Shown: in pieces, positions 20,880 to 29,948 of the stretch
How the letters are laid out: every line of letters begins with the position of its first letter
How positions within the stretch are numbered: the first letter of the stretch is position 1
From: Sulfopaludibacter sp963835555
GTDB lineage: Bacteria > Acidobacteriota > Terriglobia > Bryobacterales > Bryobacteraceae
DNA length: 64,000 nt
Assembly: GCA_963835555.1 (NCBI GenBank)
Contig: CAWIGC010000003.1
Coordinates: 90,583-154,582 of the forward strand
Direction: 5' to 3'
Position numbers and translations under genes: made by a program
Notes under the pieces: model-generated
Databases searched by the model: none
Told to the model about the DNA's origin: nothing
The model's input: the letters and a program-made list of their open reading frames with translations, nothing else

Positions 20880-21410
20880 ATGGCCCTCGACTCAATTGAA
20901 GGTTCGCTGAAAGAGCGAGGGGTCCGCCTCACGCGGCAGCGCCAGATCCTTCTGGAGCTAATCGATAAGACCGGCGAGCATCTGGATGCCGAGCGGCTCT
21001 ACCAGATGGCTAAGGAAAAAGACCCGAAACTCAACCGGGTGACGGTGTATCGGACGCTGAAAATGCTGAAGGAAGGCGGTCTGGTGGACGAACTGGACCT
21101 GATGCATTACGGCGGCGACCAGCACTACTATGAGACCCGGCTCAAGCAGGAACATGCGCACGTAATCTGCCTGCGCTGCGGAAAAGTGGAAGAGTTTTTC
21201 GGCGAGCCGCTGCAGCGTCTGCGCCGGCAGATCGAAATCCACTTCGGCTTTCAGGTGTTGCTGGCCAGGACCGAGGTAGGCGGCTACTGTGCGCACTGCC
21301 AGGCGCTGCGGGCGCGCGAAGTGGAGGACTTGCGCATCCTGTCCACGGAGCCGGACGGGGCCAAGCGCAAGCAGAAAGCGGTTAAACGCGCCCGGTCGCG
21401 GCGCGCCTGA
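20880..21410 (+). CDS. Fur-family metal- or peroxide-responsive repressor
   Basis: A 176-residue protein with the Fur layout. The winged helix is at residues about 10-85 (GVRLTRQRQILLELI, then PKLNRVTVYRTLKML). The dimerisation/metal domain has YYETRLKQEHAHVICLRCGKVEEF, carrying the HxH segment and first CxxC (CLRC). The second CxxC (CAHC) is near residue 140, so a structural zinc site is intact. The tail is Lys/Arg-rich (AKRKQKAVKRARSRRA). The subtype (Fur, Zur or PerR) cannot be fixed. It is followed after 5 bp by the FHA-GAF-PP2C phosphatase, suggesting one transcript. Confidence 0.9.
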   Translation: MALDSIEGSLKERGVRLTRQRQILLELIDKTGEHLDAERLYQMAKEKDPKLNRVTVYRTLKMLKEGGLVDELDLMHYGGDQHYYETRLKQEHAHVICLRCGKVEEFFGEPLQRLRRQIEIHFGFQVLLARTEVGGYCAHCQALRAREVEDLRILSTEPDGAKRKQKAVKRARSRRA

Positions 21411-21415
21411 ACCTC

Positions 21416-23095
21416 ATGAATCCCGCTGCGCACCACGGTGCTGAACCGGCATCGCTGATCGTCATCGATCCCAACGGCCATCGTACGAGAGTGGCCGTGG
21501 ATCCCGTGCCATTTCTGATTGGCAGGGCTCCGGACAGCAACTTGATCATCCGTGACAGCCGGGCGTCCCGGACGCACGCCCGCATCCTGGTGGAAGGCGG
21601 CGATTACGTGGTGGTGGATTGCGGTAGCCGCCACGGAACATTTGTCAACGGGAAGCGAATCGAGCGTCACACGCTGCAAAACACGGATCGGGTGGAATTC
21701 GGCGCGCACGACTCGTACCAGCTTGTTTTCGCGCTCGACGGAGTGGAATTGAAGCGGCTGATGGAGCAGGCCGGCGCGGGTGAAAAGTCGCAGGCGCCGG
21801 GCTTGGGCGGCAACCTCGCAAAGTTGCGCGCGATTCTGGACCTGGCTCGAACCCTGCAGAGTTCCTTTTCGGTGGACGACGTACTGGTTTCCGTGGTCGA
21901 TACAGCCCTTGCGATTACCGGCGCCGAACGCGGTTTTCTGATGCTGCGCTCCGGCACGGGTCTGCAGACACGGGTGGCGCGGCACAAGAAGGGGCACAAG
22001 CTGCATGACGAGGATCTGCGGGTGCCGAGAGAAGTGCTGCACCGCGCTTTGCAACACCGGCGCGAACTGCTCTCCATGAACTTCGATCCGCTGGGTGAAG
22101 GCGAAACGCGGCCGCAGAACAGTATCGCCGACCTGGAGTTGCGCAGCGCCATCTGCGTGCCGCTGGTGCGCATTCGAACCGGACAGGGCGAGGCCACCAG
22201 CGTGCTTTCCACCGGCAGCGAAACGGTGGGCGTGCTGTACATGGATTCGCGGATTGCGGCGGCCGACCTGGCGGGGGGAAACCGGGAACTGCTTCAGACC
22301 CTGGCCATTGAAGCATCTACCGTGCTGGAAAACGCACGCCTGCTGGAGGAAGAGCGGGCCAAACATAAGATGGAAGAGGAACTGCGGCTGGCGCGCACCA
22401 TCCAGCAGAGTTTGCTGCCCGGAAAATTGCCGGCGGACGGCTGGCTTCAGGCTTCCGGCAGCAGTGTCGCGTCGCACGAAGTAGGCGGCGACTATTTCGA
22501 CGTGACGCGGGTCAATGCGCATTGCTGGAGTGTGGTGGTGGCCGACGTATCGGGGAAAGGCGTGAGTTCCGCGCTGCTGGCGTCCCTGTTGCAAGGAGCG
22601 CTAATCACGGCCACGGACCATCCCGAAGCACTGCGGCACCGCATCGAGCAGTTGAATCGCTTTCTTCTGGGCAGGACGGGCGGAGAGAAATACGCTACGG
22701 TTTTCTACTGTCTGATGCATTTGGACGGTCGTGTGCATTATGTAAATGCAGCGCAATGCCCACCGCTGATAGTTCGCACCGGTGCCCCGCTGGTGGAACT
22801 GGAGACCACGGGAATGCCGGTGGGCTTGATGGATCCAGCCACCTTCGAATTAGCGGAGTGCCAACTGGTGGATGGCGACAGAGTGGTAATTTACAGCGAC
22901 GGAGTGACCGAGGCGGCGAATTCGGCGGGGGAGTTTTTCGGCAAAAAGCGTCTACGACAGATCCTGACGGAACACAATGCCGCTTCGTGCAACGAACTGC
23001 ATGACGCCATCCAGACGGGGGTCAGTGCCTTCACCGAAGAGGCTTCGCAATCGGACGACATCACCGTGGTGGTGCTGGAATACCGGCCAGCTTGA
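21416..23095 (+). CDS. FHA-GAF-PP2C (SpoIIE-type) signalling phosphatase
   Basis: A 559-residue cytoplasmic protein with three domains in order. An FHA domain lies at residues about 20-110 (FLIGRAPDSNLIIRD, SRTHARI, RHGTFVNGKR), which binds phosphothreonine. A GAF domain lies at about 140-305 (RGFLMLRSG, then GVLYMDSRIAAADL). A coiled segment, ARLLEEERAKHKMEEELRLA, links to a PPM/SpoIIE phosphatase at about 330-555. The phosphatase has the metal Asp residues in GGDYFDV, VADVSGKGVSSALLAS and QSDDITVVVL. Such proteins work in partner-switching control of sigma factors. No anti-sigma antagonist is adjacent; the Fur gene precedes it. Confidence 0.92.
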   Translation: MNPAAHHGAEPASLIVIDPNGHRTRVAVDPVPFLIGRAPDSNLIIRDSRASRTHARILVEGGDYVVVDCGSRHGTFVNGKRIERHTLQNTDRVEFGAHDSYQLVFALDGVELKRLMEQAGAGEKSQAPGLGGNLAKLRAILDLARTLQSSFSVDDVLVSVVDTALAITGAERGFLMLRSGTGLQTRVARHKKGHKLHDEDLRVPREVLHRALQHRRELLSMNFDPLGEGETRPQNSIADLELRSAICVPLVRIRTGQGEATSVLSTGSETVGVLYMDSRIAAADLAGGNRELLQTLAIEASTVLENARLLEEERAKHKMEEELRLARTIQQSLLPGKLPADGWLQASGSSVASHEVGGDYFDVTRVNAHCWSVVVADVSGKGVSSALLASLLQGALITATDHPEALRHRIEQLNRFLLGRTGGEKYATVFYCLMHLDGRVHYVNAAQCPPLIVRTGAPLVELETTGMPVGLMDPATFELAECQLVDGDRVVIYSDGVTEAANSAGEFFGKKRLRQILTEHNAASCNELHDAIQTGVSAFTEEASQSDDITVVVLEYRPA

Positions 23096-23126
23096 GAAAT
23101 TAGGCGGCCTCCCCGGAGTAAAAGGA

Positions 23127-23150
23127 GGCTCCGGAATATTCCCCGGAGCC
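23127..23150. terminator. Hairpin between convergent genes
   Basis: A perfect 8-bp inverted repeat, GGCTCCGG … CCGGAGCC, with an 8-base loop lies between the stop of the phosphatase gene and the convergent FecR-like gene. A second, partly competing pairing (GCCTCC with GGAGGC) lies just before it. There is no strong T-run on either side, so this may be a bidirectional, Rho-assisted or weak intrinsic terminator. Confidence 0.5.
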
Positions 23151-23183
23151 CGAGTGAGGAGGACAAAACACAATGTGAGCCGG

Positions 23184-24104
23184 TTAGCGGCTCACAGACG
23201 AAGAACTTGCCTGACCGGGCAGGGACCCGGCGATGCCCAGGCTGCCGACAGTGGCAGCGGCAGCGACACCACCGATGACGGCGACTGTGCCAACTCCAAT
23301 ACCACCCGTGGAACCTGCCGCGGCGGGAATTGTGCCTTTGGCTGCGGATGCCGCAATCACACCGGCACCAATTTTTTTCGCAATTTCCGCGCATCCACCG
23401 GTGGCCACGCGGCGCACGCCGACTACCCGAATCACCTGGGTGGCTCCCGCCACCGTAGATGCTACCGTTTCCGCAACGCCGTTGATTTCGACCCGGTTGC
23501 CGATTTCCTGCTCTAACCCGGTGCCGTGCAGTTCCAGAACGATATTGGCGGTCTGTTCGGCAACGATCAATTTTCCGCCTTTCGCCAGCAGGCATCCGGT
23601 GACGTGGGTCGGTGCGGCGCTTCCGGTATCCTGCGGTTCGAGGCTCAAGGTCTTTCCGGCTTCCACATTGGCCACCAGAACCCCACCCGAGTTCGTGACA
23701 CGAACGGCGCCGCGGACGGCTGCCACCGTCACATTCCGAGGACTTCTCACCTGCACACGCGCCTCCGCGTTTGGCCCCGTGGCCACAATGTGGAGGGAAT
23801 TTGCCTGCACCTCGTAATCCGGCGCGGATTCCAATTGGCCATAGTCCAGGATGAGCTTGCGTTGGTAGATTGTGGCTCGCGAATCGGACGCGAGCCGCAT
23901 CTGTACTCCACCCGTAAGATGGAGTTGCGAAAGAGTTGACTCTGTCTCGATGATACTTCCGTCAAAAAGGGTGGTCGTGCCCCATACCCGGGAGTGGTCC
24001 ACTCGAAAACTGCCATTGGTAAGGGCCATTCCAATGGGATTCGTCGCCGCGGGCAGCCAACACCCGAAACCCAACACCAATACCAGGAAAACTGTTCGCC
24101 GCAT
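23184..24104 (-). CDS. Secreted FecR-like protein
   Basis: About 306 residues from the ATG at 24104, chosen because GGAGG sits 5 bases upstream. The signal peptide is MRRTVFLVLVLGFGCWLPAA. The mid-part resembles a periplasmic FecR beta domain (GTTTLFDGSIIETE, LASDSRATIYQRKLILDYGQLE, VAAVRGAVRVTNSGGVLVANVEAGKTLSL). It ends in a Gly/Ala-rich, possibly membrane-associated segment (GVGTVAVIGGVAAAATVG). FecR domains usually sense periplasmic signals for a sigma factor, but no sigma gene is adjacent, so this may be a structural relative. A single Cys pair (GCLLAKGG, GGCAEI) is present. Confidence 0.7.
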   Translation of the reverse strand: MRRTVFLVLVLGFGCWLPAATNPIGMALTNGSFRVDHSRVWGTTTLFDGSIIETESTLSQLHLTGGVQMRLASDSRATIYQRKLILDYGQLESAPDYEVQANSLHIVATGPNAEARVQVRSPRNVTVAAVRGAVRVTNSGGVLVANVEAGKTLSLEPQDTGSAAPTHVTGCLLAKGGKLIVAEQTANIVLELHGTGLEQEIGNRVEINGVAETVASTVAGATQVIRVVGVRRVATGGCAEIAKKIGAGVIAASAAKGTIPAAAGSTGGIGVGTVAVIGGVAAAATVGSLGIAGSLPGQASSSSVSR

Positions 24105-24200
24105 TGTTACCTCCGTGATCATGTACTGGTAAACCTATCGGCGGGCCGGAGGATTTCTTTAGAGGCCGCACGTGACTAAAATCAAAATGGCAGCAGAAAA

Positions 24201-25139
24201 ATGCGTTTCCACGCCTCTTACGATTCGATGGCCAAGACGGTTTCCGGAGTGGTTGCCGTCATTTTGGCAGTGGTTGCCCTCCTCACCCACAACCTCTTCG
24301 TGGCGGGACTCGGGACGGCACTCGTTCTCCTCACGTTCGCATGGTCGCCCCGCGGATACACGGTCGAAGGCCAGACGCTCCTGGTTCACCGGCTGATCGG
24401 TAGCGCTCGCATCCCGCTCCAGGAGATCCGCGAACTCCGGGCCGGTACCGCGGATGATTTCCAGGGCGCCATCCGGCTGTTTGGCAATGGTGGCCTATTC
24501 GGGTACTACGGCCTGTTCCAAACCACCAGGCTGGGAAAATCCACCTGGTATGTCACCGATCGCAGCCGGACGGTGGTGATCGTCACTGGCGCCAAGACGG
24601 TCGTGGTCAGCCCGGACGATGTGGAGGGTTTCCTGGCGGCGGTCCGGTCCGCAGTCCCCGTCCCGGTGGCGGCAACCGGAACCGGCGCGTCAACGCCGCC
24701 GGTCCGGCGGAATTTCACGGGCATTCTGGCCGCCGCCGCGATTGCGCTCGTGGGGCTGGCGATCGCGGCGTTTGCCACGTTGTATTCCCCCGGCCCGCCG
24801 GGCTATACCATCACGCCAAGGGCGCTGACCATCCACGACCGGTTCTATCCGGTCACCGTGCAGGCTGCCGATATCGATGTCTCGCGCGTCCGCGTGGTGA
24901 ATTTCGACACTGACACGGACTGGCGCCCCACCGCGCGCACCAACGGGTTTGCCAACGCGCATTACCGCTCCGGCGATTTCCGGGCTGCCAACGGCGACAA
25001 GGTTCGATTGTATTGGGCCGACGGCAGACGCCTGGTGCTATTGCCGCCGAAAGGCAGGGGTACCCCGGTTCTGCTGCAGACTGCCGACCCCGACCATTTC
25101 GTGGCGGAAGTGCGGCAGCGGTGGCAACCGTCACCGTAG
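24201..25139 (+). CDS. PH-domain-like membrane protein
   Basis: A 312-residue protein. Two hydrophobic stretches at the N-terminus (VSGVVAVILAVVALL and FVAGLGTALVLLTFA) are followed by a bacterial PH-like beta domain (GYTVEGQTLLVHRLIGSARIPLQEIRELR … GKSTWYVTDRSRTVVI … VVVSPDDVEGFL). A Thr/Pro linker and a third membrane helix (GILAAAAIALVGLAIAAFATL) follow, then a second PH-like domain (YTITPRALTIHDRFYPVTV … ADPDHFVAEVRQRW). Function unknown. Its 3' end overlaps the convergent decayed permease by 9 bp. Confidence 0.75.
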   Translation: MRFHASYDSMAKTVSGVVAVILAVVALLTHNLFVAGLGTALVLLTFAWSPRGYTVEGQTLLVHRLIGSARIPLQEIRELRAGTADDFQGAIRLFGNGGLFGYYGLFQTTRLGKSTWYVTDRSRTVVIVTGAKTVVVSPDDVEGFLAAVRSAVPVPVAATGTGASTPPVRRNFTGILAAAAIALVGLAIAAFATLYSPGPPGYTITPRALTIHDRFYPVTVQAADIDVSRVRVVNFDTDTDWRPTARTNGFANAHYRSGDFRAANGDKVRLYWADGRRLVLLPPKGRGTPVLLQTADPDHFVAEVRQRWQPSP

Positions 25140-27420
25140 CGCGCTCGCCGGATCGATTCGCGTGGCCCTGCGTGCCGGCACCCAGCAGGCCAGCGAGGCG
25201 GTGGCCATCACCAGGGCGGCCGCCAGCGCCATCAGGGCCGGGTCGTTGGATTCCAGGCCCGTCAGGACGCTACGAAGAAGGCGCACCAGAACCAGGGCCG
25301 CGGCGAGACCGATGCCTGCGCCCATCCCGGCCAGTTGCATGCCTTGGCGGAAAACGAGTCTCCCTACCTGGGCCGGCGTGGCGCCCAAAGCCATGCGCAG
25401 GGCGATCTCGCGAGTGCGCCGCGAGGTCACGTAGGAAATTACGCCATACAGGCCGGCGGCAGCCAGCACGAGCGCGAGACAGGCGGTAATGGCCAGAAGG
25501 GCCATTATGAACCGCCGGCCGGCCACCGAATCGGCCATCAGGGCGGACATGGCGGCGCTCAGGAACACCGGCTGATTCGGATCGATGGCCGCCACGGCGG
25601 CGCGAATGGCGCGGGCCAGTTCACCGGGGGGCCGGTTCGCGCGCACCACCAGAAATTGCGCGCTCTCCAGGGCGCCCGCCGCCAGGTAGACCTGGGCGAT
25701 GCCGCGCTCGTCCAAGCCCGAATGGCGGATGCCGCTGACCACGCCCACCACTTCCTTCCAGTGCGGCGGACTGCCGGGCGAGCAATTGACGCAGATGCGC
25801 CGGCCCAGCGGCGAAACACCCGGCCAGAGCAGAGTGGCCGCCGCCTGGCTGACCAGGGCGACCTCGCGGGCGCCGGCCACGTCCTCTTCGCGGATCGGGC
25901 GCCCTTCCAGCAGCCTCACTCCCATGGCCGGCAGGCAGCCAGCGGTGACCGTGTCCACCTCCGCCACGGGCTGCTCGCTGAGGCGCGGCAGTTTGCGTCC
26001 GTCGCCGAAGACGGCGGCGCCGTTGTTCTGGCCGGTAAACGGCAGGGCGTCCACCGCGCCGGCGGCATCCACGCCCGCATGCCCGCTACGGAATCCAGGA
26101 TGCCGCGGAACAGGGCACGGCGCTCGCCGGGGTTCCGGTAGCCGTCGCCGACCGGCACGATGATGGAGGCCAGCAGGTGGCCGGCGTCGAAACCGGGGCT
26201 GGTGCGCAGCAGGCGGACGACGCTTCCGGTCAGCATGCCGCCGATCATGACCAGGGCCACTTCCGCCACCACCAGGGCGGAGCGTAAGCGAGACGATGCG
26301 CCGCCGATTGAACCGCCCGTGCCCGCTTCGCTCAGGGCGTCCGCCGGCAGATGCCGGGATACGTGGAGCGCCGGAGCGATCCCGAAGGCCAGGCTATTGA
26401 GGATGGCAACCGACAGTGCGAAAGCGAATACCGCCCCATCGGCCGGGCCGCGGCCAGGCGCGGGATGCTCTGGGGCGCCAGGGCGGGCAACACGCTCCAG
26501 GCAAAGCGCGCCAGGCCGTATCCCGCCAGTCCGCCGAGGACGCCAAGCACGGCGCTTTCCGCCAGGGATTGGCGCACGATGCGCCCAGAGCCAGCCGGAC
26601 GGCCATCTCGCGGTGTCTTCCCATGGCGCGCGCCAGCAGCAGATTGGCCACGTTGGCGCAGCCGATGAGCAGGAAGACGGTAGCCGCCGCCATCAAAAGT
26701 ATGAGGCCGGCAGGGGCGCTGCCGGGCGCCCGGTCGCGCAACGGGTTCAGGGCCAGGCGCCGCCCGGTGTTGCTGCCCGGCCAGGCACGTTCGAGGGCCC
26801 TGCTGACCACCGCGAGGTCTTCCCGCGCCTGCGCCAGGGAGCCGCCCGGACGCAGCCGGGCCACCGCGCCGAAGCCGAGATTGCGGCGATCCTGCCGCGC
26901 GGGGTCCACGGGAAGCGAGGCCCAGAAATCCATGTGTCCCGAGGGTGTCCGAACGCTGGTGGCCATGCGCATGGGGAAGTCGAAATCCGGCGGCATTACG
27001 CCGATGATGGTGTATAGGTGCCCGTTTATCTGGACCTGACGGCCCACCACCGCGCGGTCCGCCTGAAAGCGGCGCACCCACAATCCGTAACTGAGGATCA
27101 TGACGCTGCTGCCCGGCCGGTCCCCCTCGGGCAGGATATTGCGGCCCAGCATGGGTGTGACGCCCAGGGTGGGGAACAGGTTGGCGGACACCGAAAGGCC
27201 GTAAAGAACCTCCGGCAGGGCTGCGGAATCTCCCGAGAGGTTGAAGAGCGAGTAGTGAAAGGTGGCTACCGAGGAAAAGGGTGCGCGTGTCTCCGGCCAG
27301 ATCCTGCATATCGTGCCAGGATACCCAGTCGGCGTGGGAGGCATTGGTGTAGGCGTAGTCTGTGCGTAGTTGCACCAATTGCCCGGCACCTTCGGGTTGC
27401 AGGGTTGCCCTTTCATAGGA
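25131..27420 (-). pseudogene. ADOP-family permease, decayed: frameshifted and missing its N-terminus
   Basis: Pieces of one permease are spread over three frames. The first MacB core starts at QLRTDYAYTNASHADWVSWHDM, and after a shift near 27300 continues through SSVATFHYSLFNLSGD to ANVANLLLARAMGRHREMAVRLALGAS. Another shift, probably a small deletion near 26590, leads to IVRQSLAESAVLGVLGG. Further shifts lie near 26440 and 26070, before the C-terminal part ending in ATRIDPASALR. The first membrane helix and about 80 residues that start every intact relative are absent; the open frame simply runs out near 27440. Both indels and the missing end point to a true pseudogene. Confidence 0.8.
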
Positions 27421-27497
27421 TTTACCCGCTAAAAGACGAAAATTCAGAAATTGAAGGGAAAGTCTACAGTTTTATCAATTAAAGGCCTGAAAGTGGC

Positions 27498-27503
27498 TAT
27501 AAT
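27498..27503 (+). promoter_or_regulatory. Candidate -10 box for hypCDE
   Basis: A perfect TATAAT lies 16 bp before the hypC start, within an AT-rich stretch that contrasts with the surrounding GC-rich DNA. No good -35 hexamer is found at 17 bp spacing, so this is a suggestion only. Confidence 0.35.
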
Positions 27504-27518
27504 ACCTTCAGGTGCCGC

Positions 27519-27770
27519 ATGTGCCTTGCCATTCCCGGTAAGATTCTCGAAGCCAGCAACGTAGGCTTAAACCGGATCGCAACGGTCCAGTTTGGTGGTA
27601 TTACCAGGCAGATTTACCTGGATTTCGTGCCGGAAGCCAACCCCGGCGACTACGTTCTGGCTCACGTGGGATTCGCGCTCAGCGTGATCGACGAGGCCGA
27701 AGCGGAGCGAACGTATGCCCTGCTGGAAGAGATGGGCGCGCTCGCCGGAGACGAGGGTGGCGAACAGTGA
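27519..27770 (+). CDS. hypC: Hydrogenase maturation chaperone HypC
   Basis: An 83-residue protein of the HypC/HybG family. It begins MCLAIPGKILEA, with the essential Cys2 that, after Met removal, binds the Fe(CN)2CO unit. The OB-like core has VQFGGITRQIYLDFV and GDYVLAHVGFALSVID, the family signature, and a Glu-rich C-terminal helix. HypC carries the iron centre between HypD and the hydrogenase large subunit. Its TGA overlaps the GTG of hypD. It is the first gene of hypCDE. Confidence 0.95.
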   Translation: MCLAIPGKILEASNVGLNRIATVQFGGITRQIYLDFVPEANPGDYVLAHVGFALSVIDEAEAERTYALLEEMGALAGDEGGEQ

Positions 27771-28873
27771 AGTACATCGACGAGTATCGCGATGGGCACA
27801 TTGCCGGATCGCTGGCGGCGGCAATCCGGGCCCGCGTCACGCGGCGGTGGGTACTGATGGAAATCTGCGGCGGCCAGACCCATACGATTATGCGGTACGG
27901 CCTGGAGGATATACTGCCGCCCGAAATCGAACTGGCGCACGGGCCCGGTTGCCCGGTCTGCGTGGCCGCACTGGAAACCGTCGATAAGGCCATTGCCATC
28001 GCCGCGCGCCCGGGGGTAATTTTTGTCTCTTACGGCGACATGCTGCGGGTTCCCGGTTCGAACTCCGACTTGTTTCATGCGAAAGCCGCGGGTGGCGATG
28101 TGCGCATCGCCTACTCGCCCATGGACGCGCTGAAGATCGCGCGCGCCAATCCCAACCGAAAGGTGGTTTTCTTCGGTGTGGGCTTTGAGACCACGGCGCC
28201 GGCGAATGCCATGGCGGTTTGGCAGGCGAAACAAGAGGGCATCGCGAACTTCTCGATGCTGGTGTCGCACGTGCTGGTGCCGCCGGCGATGCGCCTGATT
28301 TTGAGTTCGCCTGAGAATCGCGTGCAGGGACTCATCGCCCCCGGGCACGTCTGCACAGTAATGGGCTGGCGCGAGTACGAAGAACTGGCGCGCGATTTCC
28401 ACATGCCGGTGGTAATCGGCGGGTTCGAGCCCCTGGACTTGCTGGAGGCCATTCGCATGCTGGTGTGCCAACTGGAAGACGGCCGCGCCGAAGTGGAAAA
28501 CCAGTATGTGCGATCGGTGAGCTATGCCGGCAATCCGGCCGCGCAGCGGGTGATGGGGCAGGTATTCGAAGTGACGGACCGCGTGTGGCGCGGAATCGGC
28601 GCGATTCCCATGAGCGGTTACCGGCTGCGCGAGGAGTTCGCCGCGTTCGACGCCGAGAAACTGTTCGGCGTCCAGGAAATCACAGCGGCGGAACCGGCCG
28701 AGTGCCTCAGCGCGCAGGTGCTGCAGGGCCTCAGGAAGCCGCCGGAATGCAGCGCATTCAGCACGCGGTGCACGCCCGAATCGCCGCTGGGCGCACCCAT
28801 GGTATCGACGGAGGGCGTATGCGCAGCCTACTACCGGTACCGGCGCTGTACCGTGCTGGAGGGGGCCCGGTGA
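27767..28873 (+). CDS. hypD: Hydrogenase maturation protein HypD
   Basis: A 368-residue iron-sulfur protein. The conserved segments are visible: MEICGGQTHTIMRYG, LAHGPGCPVCV (redox-active CxxC), FFGVGFETTAP, and the C-terminal cysteines in FSTRCTPESPLGAPMVSTEGVCAAY that hold the [4Fe-4S] cluster. HypD is the scaffold on which Fe(CN)2CO is built with HypC and HypE. It starts at a GTG overlapping hypC (GTGA) and ends within the hypE start. Length is normal. Confidence 0.95.
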   Translation: MKYIDEYRDGHIAGSLAAAIRARVTRRWVLMEICGGQTHTIMRYGLEDILPPEIELAHGPGCPVCVAALETVDKAIAIAARPGVIFVSYGDMLRVPGSNSDLFHAKAAGGDVRIAYSPMDALKIARANPNRKVVFFGVGFETTAPANAMAVWQAKQEGIANFSMLVSHVLVPPAMRLILSSPENRVQGLIAPGHVCTVMGWREYEELARDFHMPVVIGGFEPLDLLEAIRMLVCQLEDGRAEVENQYVRSVSYAGNPAAQRVMGQVFEVTDRVWRGIGAIPMSGYRLREEFAAFDAEKLFGVQEITAAEPAECLSAQVLQGLRKPPECSAFSTRCTPESPLGAPMVSTEGVCAAYYRYRRCTVLEGAR

Positions 28874-29910
28874 TGTCAGTCAGTTGCCCCATCCCACTTC
28901 CAGCCAAGGATATGGTGCTGCTGGGCCACGGCAGTGGCGGCAAGCTCAGCGCCGAACTGCTGCGCGACATATTTCTGCCCGCGTTTGCGAATCCGGTGCT
29001 CGCCAAACTGGACGACCAGGCGTCTCTGGAGATCGGGGGCGCGCGTCTGGCCTTCACCACCGATTCGTTCGTGGTGAAGCCTCTGTTCTTCCGCGGCGGA
29101 GATATCGGCTCGCTGGCGGTCCACGGCACAGTGAACGACCTGGCAGTGGGTGGCGCCCATCCTATGTTCCTTAGTGCCGCCTTCATTTTGGAGGAAGGCT
29201 TCCCCACCAGCGACCTGCGCCGCATCGTGCAATCGATGGCGGACGCCGCGGCGCGCGCCGGGGTGACCATTGTCACGGGCGACACCAAGGTGGTGGAAAA
29301 GGGACATGGCGATGGCGTCTACATCAACACTACAGGCATAGGCTTGCGGCGCGACGGTGTTATCCTTTCCGCCGACCGCGTCCGCACCGGCGATGCCGTG
29401 ATCCTGAGTGGCAGTCTCGGGAATCACGGCATCGCCATTCTTTGCGAACGGGAGGGTCTGGAGTTGGAGACGGAGGTGGAAAGCGATTCCGCGGCGCTCC
29501 ACACTCTGGTGGATGCCATGTTCGCTGTGACGCCACAGATTCGCTGCATGAGAGACCCCACACGGGGAGGTCTGGCCAGCACGCTGAATGAGATCGCCAG
29601 TCGCTCGCGGGTGGGCATCACCATCTTCGAAGAGACACTGGTGATTCACGATGCCGTGCGCGGAGCGTGCGAATTGCTGGGTCTCGATCCTCTTTATGTT
29701 GCCAATGAAGGGAAGCTGGTGGCGATGGTCGCCTCTGAGAGCGCGGGGGATGTAGTGGCAGCCATGCGGCAGCATCCACTGGGCCGCGACGCCGCAATCA
29801 TCGGCGTGGTGGGCGGCGCGCGTGCCGGCATGGTGACAATGCGCACCGGTCTGGGGACTACGCGAATCGTGGACATGCTGGCCGGGGATCAACTGCCGCG
29901 CATCTGCTAG
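28873..29910 (+). CDS. hypE: Hydrogenase maturation protein HypE
   Basis: A 345-residue PurM/AIRS-fold protein. The start is ATG 28873, whose A is the last base of the hypD stop (TGATG); an in-frame GTG at 28870 is also possible. Motifs are LLGHGSGGKLSAELL, FTTDSFVVKPLFF, VNDLAVGGAHP, TGDTKVVEKG and CMRDPTRGGLA. The C-terminus is PRIC: the final Cys is the residue carbamoylated by HypF and dehydrated to thiocyanate, donating the cyanide ligands. The PRIC end separates it from its paralogue SelD. No hypA, hypB, hypF or hydrogenase subunit lies in the window. Confidence 0.95.
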   Translation: MSVSCPIPLPAKDMVLLGHGSGGKLSAELLRDIFLPAFANPVLAKLDDQASLEIGGARLAFTTDSFVVKPLFFRGGDIGSLAVHGTVNDLAVGGAHPMFLSAAFILEEGFPTSDLRRIVQSMADAAARAGVTIVTGDTKVVEKGHGDGVYINTTGIGLRRDGVILSADRVRTGDAVILSGSLGNHGIAILCEREGLELETEVESDSAALHTLVDAMFAVTPQIRCMRDPTRGGLASTLNEIASRSRVGITIFEETLVIHDAVRGACELLGLDPLYVANEGKLVAMVASESAGDVVAAMRQHPLGRDAAIIGVVGGARAGMVTMRTGLGTTRIVDMLAGDQLPRIC

Positions 29911-29948
29911 ACAGAAGCCTGCCCGGCCACCCCTTAAAATAGCGCTAG

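Noticed and set aside
28873..29910. HypE read as SelD (selenophosphate synthetase), given tRNA-Sec in the window
   Set aside because: The two share a fold, but the N-terminal Cys/Sec-Gly-Cys-Lys region of SelD is absent and the protein ends in PRIC, specific to HypE. It lies in hypCDE.
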